A stretch of 64,000 nt of DNA from Opitutales bacterium (GTDB lineage: Bacteria > Verrucomicrobiota > Verrucomicrobiia > Opitutales > Intestinicryptomonadaceae): assembly GCA_015061945.1 (NCBI GenBank), contig SUVP01000010.1, positions 53,337-117,336 on the forward strand, given 5' to 3'. Shown here in pieces: positions 62,328 to 64,000 of the stretch. Position numbers and translations under genes: made by a program. The notes under the pieces were generated by a model. It was not told the DNA's origin, did no database searches, and saw nothing but the letters and a program-made list of their open reading frames with translations. How positions within the stretch are numbered: position 1 is the first letter of the stretch; each line of letters starts with the position of its first letter.

Positions 62328-63827
62328 ATGAATATAAAGTCAATACTTACAACAGCACTCGTCGCATCGTTAGGCGTATCAGCATTTGCTACGACTGATA
62401 AAACAATAACAGGTGGTGCAGGTGATTCAAATACTCGTGTTGCAATTACAAGTGGTGATTATAATATCATCTTGGCTTCGCCAGCAACAACAACATCTGC
62501 AGGTACTATGTTCAAAGGTGGAGGAAGTACAATCACTTCACTTGATGGTGCTACAAATACACCCCCAGTTAAGTGGAGTTTTACTGCCACATTGAATATC
62601 GACGTAAATTCCTCTGCTGAAGGTTCTGTTAAAGCACTCGATTTTGGCGAAAACAAAGTTCAATGGAATCTTGGAACTTTGAACATAAAAAATTCATCAG
62701 CTACAGATAAAACTTTTTTGGATGTTAACATCGGTAAAGAATTGAGATTTACTGTAAACGATAATAAAAAAGAATCATCTATTTTGGGTATAAGAACAAA
62801 CGCAAATGTTACAGGTACAACTTTGACATTTGCATCTATGCATGATGGTTATTATGTTATTGAAGGTGGTACGGTTAATCACTCTGTAAAAGACACATTT
62901 TTTGCTTCTGGTTCTACATTGTTGGTTAGAACTGGTGCAACGTTTAATGCATCGGACAATTCAATTTTGAATTTTTATAGTGGTTCAAAATTCCATATTG
63001 CCACAGGCGGTAAAGCCGAAGTTTATAAATTCGATATGAAAAATCAATTAAACTCGGAATTACTTATTGAAGGTACTTATACTCACAAGGGTACAGGTTT
63101 AACTACTGCCATTTTGACGGTAGATAAAGGTAATCTTATTGCAAAAGATTTGACTGGTGGTACAAACGCAAGAGTTGTTGTAAAAGGTGCTGGTTCTTCT
63201 ATTAAAAATGGTGGAACAATGGCTATTAAAGGTGCTTTGGAAATTTCAAATACAGACTTCACAGTTGATAGCACAAGCGGAATAATTGAATTAACTGACT
63301 TTAGTGGCGACTATAATGGTCGTGCAATTCTTTCAACTGGTAAACTTACAATTAACAAAGAATCTGCATTTAAAAGAATAACTACAAGTGGTAAGGAAAC
63401 AAATATAAAACTTCTTTATCACGGAGTAGGTAACGAACTTGTTATAAATGTAACAACGGCATTTGAACAAATCTATGCTTATGAGACTGCACCAGAATTA
63501 AAAATTACACTTTCAAGTAATGAAAATGTAAAGTTGCTTCTTACTGGTGGGCTTCCTTTAAATACTGCAGGTAATACTGCTTCAATAACATTCTCGGGCT
63601 TGGATATTGGCGATGAAAGAGTATTCTTTGTATCGGGCAAAGATGAACTTACACTAAGTAGCAAATTCACTCTTCTTTCAGATAAAGGTTATGACTTTAA
63701 TTTCGTAAAAGGTACATACGACGGCAAAGCGGGTTTTTGGATGGTAGCAGTGCCAGAACCAGCAGAGTGGGCAGTTATTTTTGGAGCTATCGCACTCGGC
63801 TTGGCAGTATACAGAAGAAGAAAGTAA
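62328..63827 (+). CDS. PEP-CTERM surface protein
   Basis: A 499-residue protein starting MNIKSILTTALVASLGVSAFA, a signal peptide. The open frame extends 135 codons further upstream across the 5' part of the minus-strand ThDP gene, which is not credible. The C-terminal signal is VPEPAEWAVIFGAIALGLAV plus YRRRK. The body is beta-rich with N/T/G (LTVDKGNLIAKDLTGGTN, GALEISNTDFTVDSTSGI), a beta-helix or passenger type. No known catalytic motif. It is the fourth such protein in the window. Confidence 0.87.
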   Translation: MNIKSILTTALVASLGVSAFATTDKTITGGAGDSNTRVAITSGDYNIILASPATTTSAGTMFKGGGSTITSLDGATNTPPVKWSFTATLNIDVNSSAEGSVKALDFGENKVQWNLGTLNIKNSSATDKTFLDVNIGKELRFTVNDNKKESSILGIRTNANVTGTTLTFASMHDGYYVIEGGTVNHSVKDTFFASGSTLLVRTGATFNASDNSILNFYSGSKFHIATGGKAEVYKFDMKNQLNSELLIEGTYTHKGTGLTTAILTVDKGNLIAKDLTGGTNARVVVKGAGSSIKNGGTMAIKGALEISNTDFTVDSTSGIIELTDFSGDYNGRAILSTGKLTINKESAFKRITTSGKETNIKLLYHGVGNELVINVTTAFEQIYAYETAPELKITLSSNENVKLLLTGGLPLNTAGNTASITFSGLDIGDERVFFVSGKDELTLSSKFTLLSDKGYDFNFVKGTYDGKAGFWMVAVPEPAEWAVIFGAIALGLAVYRRRK

Positions 63828-63852
63828 AGAAAAATTTTACATAAAATTTATA

Positions 63853-63884
63853 AGTCGCTCATTTTTTAAGTGGGCGACTTTTTT
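63853..63884 (+). terminator. terminator after the last PEP-CTERM gene
   Basis: GTCGCTCA (63854-63861) pairs with TGGGCGAC (63871-63878, one G-T pair), followed by TTTTTT. Confidence 0.8.
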
Positions 63885-64000
63885 ATTTGCGTATATTCAA
63901 TGAGTTATGTTGTTAAACCGTTTACCTAAAAAAGTCGGAAAATAAATTGACTTAATAAGCCGTTTTTTTATTTTTATTTTATTCTCTTATTTAAAAAGAA

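Noticed and set aside
63912..63925. GTTAAACCGTTTAC near the right edge as a LacI-type operator.
   Set aside because: The two halves are not symmetric and no gene start is in view to its right.
1..64000. CRISPR arrays, insertion sequences, prophage and tRNA genes.
   Set aside because: No direct-repeat arrays, transposase or integrase frames, or tRNA cloverleaf patterns were seen by reading; short intergenic regions leave little room. A tRNAscan and repeat search would settle this.

Overview
The window looks like a chromosomal stretch from a Verrucomicrobiota-type bacterium, most likely class Opitutae or a relative, free-living or gut-associated. This is inference from gene content. Four surface proteins end in the PEP-CTERM tail with the PEPAEWA...YRRRK signature. 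Several Gfo/Idh/MocA oxidoreductases carry twin-arginine signals. HPr kinase lies next to lptB, there is a multi-repeat OstA/LptA-like protein (a Gram-negative outer membrane), and a TPR-ExbB-ExbD-TonB-like operon is present. Base composition leans AT. I see no rRNA, tRNA, CRISPR array, insertion sequence, prophage or integrase. No stretch above 300 bases lacks a gene.

Layout. 1-1444 (minus): a partner-switching pair, an anti-sigma kinase cut by the window edge and an RsbU-type response-regulator phosphatase. 1516-5899 (minus): operon for a TPR secreted protein, ExbB, ExbD and a TonB-like protein. 6032-10918: a Tat-exported FAD oxidoreductase facing two tandem paralogous Tat-exported Gfo/Idh/MocA oxidoreductases. 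11122-16180: a small unknown ORF, trmB, a gamma carbonic anhydrase-like protein, a NapH-NapG-like iron-sulfur fusion, a Tat-exported DUF362 protein and a TSUP transporter. 16186-21316 (minus): LptC/OstA-like protein, elbB, a PhnP-like hydrolase and a third Gfo/Idh/MocA protein. 21472-24302: a PEP-CTERM protein and an SBF-type transporter.

24386-25215: rplM-rpsI. 25369-32126: a nearly complete arginine pathway, argC-argJ-argB-argD-argF and then argG after a terminator. A eukaryote-like UDP-glucose dehydrogenase gene follows argG after 3 bases and carries a textbook terminator-like hairpin inside its own coding sequence. 33591-41369: leuA, a PEP-CTERM protein, a GH50-like glycosidase, hisH and citrate synthase. 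41532-42460: two small accessory-looking genes (DUF805, ribbon-helix-helix). 42565-50902: lptB-hprK-metH-rodA-rng, tightly packed.

51012-55592: PEP-CTERM protein, a sugar-isomerase-like lipoprotein, and a hybrid histidine kinase with an unusual H-box. 55674-60326: secG, a LolA-like protein, an M29 aminopeptidase, an RluD-type pseudouridine synthase and a MetY-type sulfhydrylase. 60398-62182: a rubredoxin-ThDP enzyme fusion. 62328-63827: the fourth PEP-CTERM protein. The last 116 bases (63885-64000) are AT-rich and hold no gene I can support.

Most transcription units end in clear hairpin plus T-run terminators, many of them bidirectional between convergent genes. Biosynthesis (arginine, leucine, histidine, methionine), envelope assembly (LPS transport, RodA, SecG, PEP-CTERM cargo) and periplasmic sugar or redox chemistry dominate. 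No single unprecedented system stands out. The best leads are the intragenic terminator in ugd, the NapH-NapG fusion with its internal twin-arginine segment, the rubredoxin-ThDP fusion, and the TonB-like partner of the TPR-ExbBD operon.
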